The notes under the pieces were generated by a model, which ran no database searches, was not told the origin of the DNA, and saw only the letters and a program-made list of their open reading frames with translations. Positions 63,717 through 64,000 of a stretch of 64,000 bases of DNA are shown here, in pieces (the first letter of the stretch is position 1; every line of letters starts with the position of its first letter). The translations under genes were made by a program, and so were the position numbers. The DNA comes from 62-47 sp044463945 (GTDB lineage: Bacteria; Pseudomonadota; Alphaproteobacteria; Rhizobiales; Xanthobacteraceae), in assembly GCA_044463945.1 (NCBI GenBank), contig JBIQLW010000002.1:124001-188000 (forward strand), given 5' to 3'.

Positions 63717-64000
63717 ATGAAATCAATCGCCCATCCAGCTCCCGATGTTGCGGCCGAAGTCGCTCCCGAAGTTGGGAAGAAGGCGCACGGCCGCAACCTG
63801 TCGCTCGACCGCGCGCGCACCTTTCTCACCGTCATCGTCGTGATCCATCACGCGGTGATCCCCTATACGTATTTCGGCCATACCGACCCGAAGTCGTGGC
63901 TCGGCTTCGACATGATCGTGCTCGCCACCGACAGCTTCTTCATGGCGATGTTCTTCTTTCTGTCGGGGCTGTTCGTGTGGCCGAGCCTCGCCCGCCGCGT
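63717..64000 (+). CDS. Acyltransferase 3 family membrane protein (partial, N-terminus)
   Basis: 94 residues are visible before the window ends. After a polar 30-residue head comes NLSLDRARTFLTVIVVIHHAVIPYTYFGH, the Acyl_transf_3 opening: Arg-Ala in the first helix and the conserved His-His pair in IHHAVIP. Helix 2 (MIVLATDSFFMAMFFFLSGLFVWPSLARR) shows FFLSGLFV. The family transfers acyl groups to sugars or other envelope molecules; here the target cannot be told. The resemblance to glucan-modifying MdoC/OpgC-type acyltransferases is weak. Confidence 0.85.
   Translation, partial: MKSIAHPAPDVAAEVAPEVGKKAHGRNLSLDRARTFLTVIVVIHHAVIPYTYFGHTDPKSWLGFDMIVLATDSFFMAMFFFLSGLFVWPSLARR

Overview
The window reads as a chromosomal segment of a GC-rich alphaproteobacterium, most likely Hyphomicrobiales, family Nitrobacteraceae/Bradyrhizobiaceae (Rhodopseudomonas, Bradyrhizobium, Nitrobacter or Afipia type). 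Reasons: the order lptG-lptD-surA-pdxA-rsmA; the block fabD-fabG-acpP-fabF-mltG-yicC-gmk facing rpsF-rpsR-DUF2232-rplI; dnaB-alr-radA-cvpA-purF in a row; a complete Liv-type ABC transporter; and several dispersed palindromic repeat families that I recall from that family. Genus and species cannot be fixed from sequence reading alone.

Layout. 1-6977: LPS export (lptG end, lptD), a periplasmic SurA-like protein, pdxA, rsmA and a zinc alcohol dehydrogenase. 7101-9051: an exported caspase-like protein and a small exported glycine-rich protein. 9058-15903 (minus): gmk, yicC, mltG, then the fatty-acid block fabF, acpP, fabG, fabD. 16265-18701 (plus): rpsF, rpsR, a membrane protein and rplI, behind a leader that can fold over the rpsF ribosome site. 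18835-28373: an exported c-type cytochrome-like protein, cyclopropane-fatty-acid synthase, dnaB, alr, radA, cvpA, purF. 28378-38518: acetyltransferase, SDR, a solitary branched-chain amino-acid-type binding protein, der with two envelope proteins, panB, cysteine synthase, NnrU and SRPBCC proteins. 38640-43501: cspA, prfC, a Gdx/SugE guanidinium exporter behind what looks like a complete guanidine-II (mini-ykkC) riboswitch, and a phosphate transporter with its DUF47 partner. 44050-48695 (minus): livG-livF-binding protein-livH-livM. 49030-53454: Spx/ArsC-like protein, rpe, an AT-rich foreign gene with a HEPN-like motif, purB, murI. 53528-58967: cupin, rpsD, PepSY, an ArsR-SRPBCC-DUF1801 cassette whose SRPBCC gene is broken, a serine hydrolase, an NTF2-like protein, and a BrnT toxin/HTH antitoxin pair with a doubly frameshifted toxin. 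59008-64000: a macrodomain gene overlapping grxD, the ergothioneine pair egtB-egtD, bolA, DUF427, DUF1328 and the start of an acyltransferase.

The strongest non-gene signals are the guanidine-II riboswitch at 41175-41224, an rpsF leader that may be switchable, four dispersed repeat families, and two damaged accessory genes. The AT-rich gene at 50430-51065 is the clearest recent acquisition. I found no rRNA, tRNA, CRISPR array, transposase or prophage.
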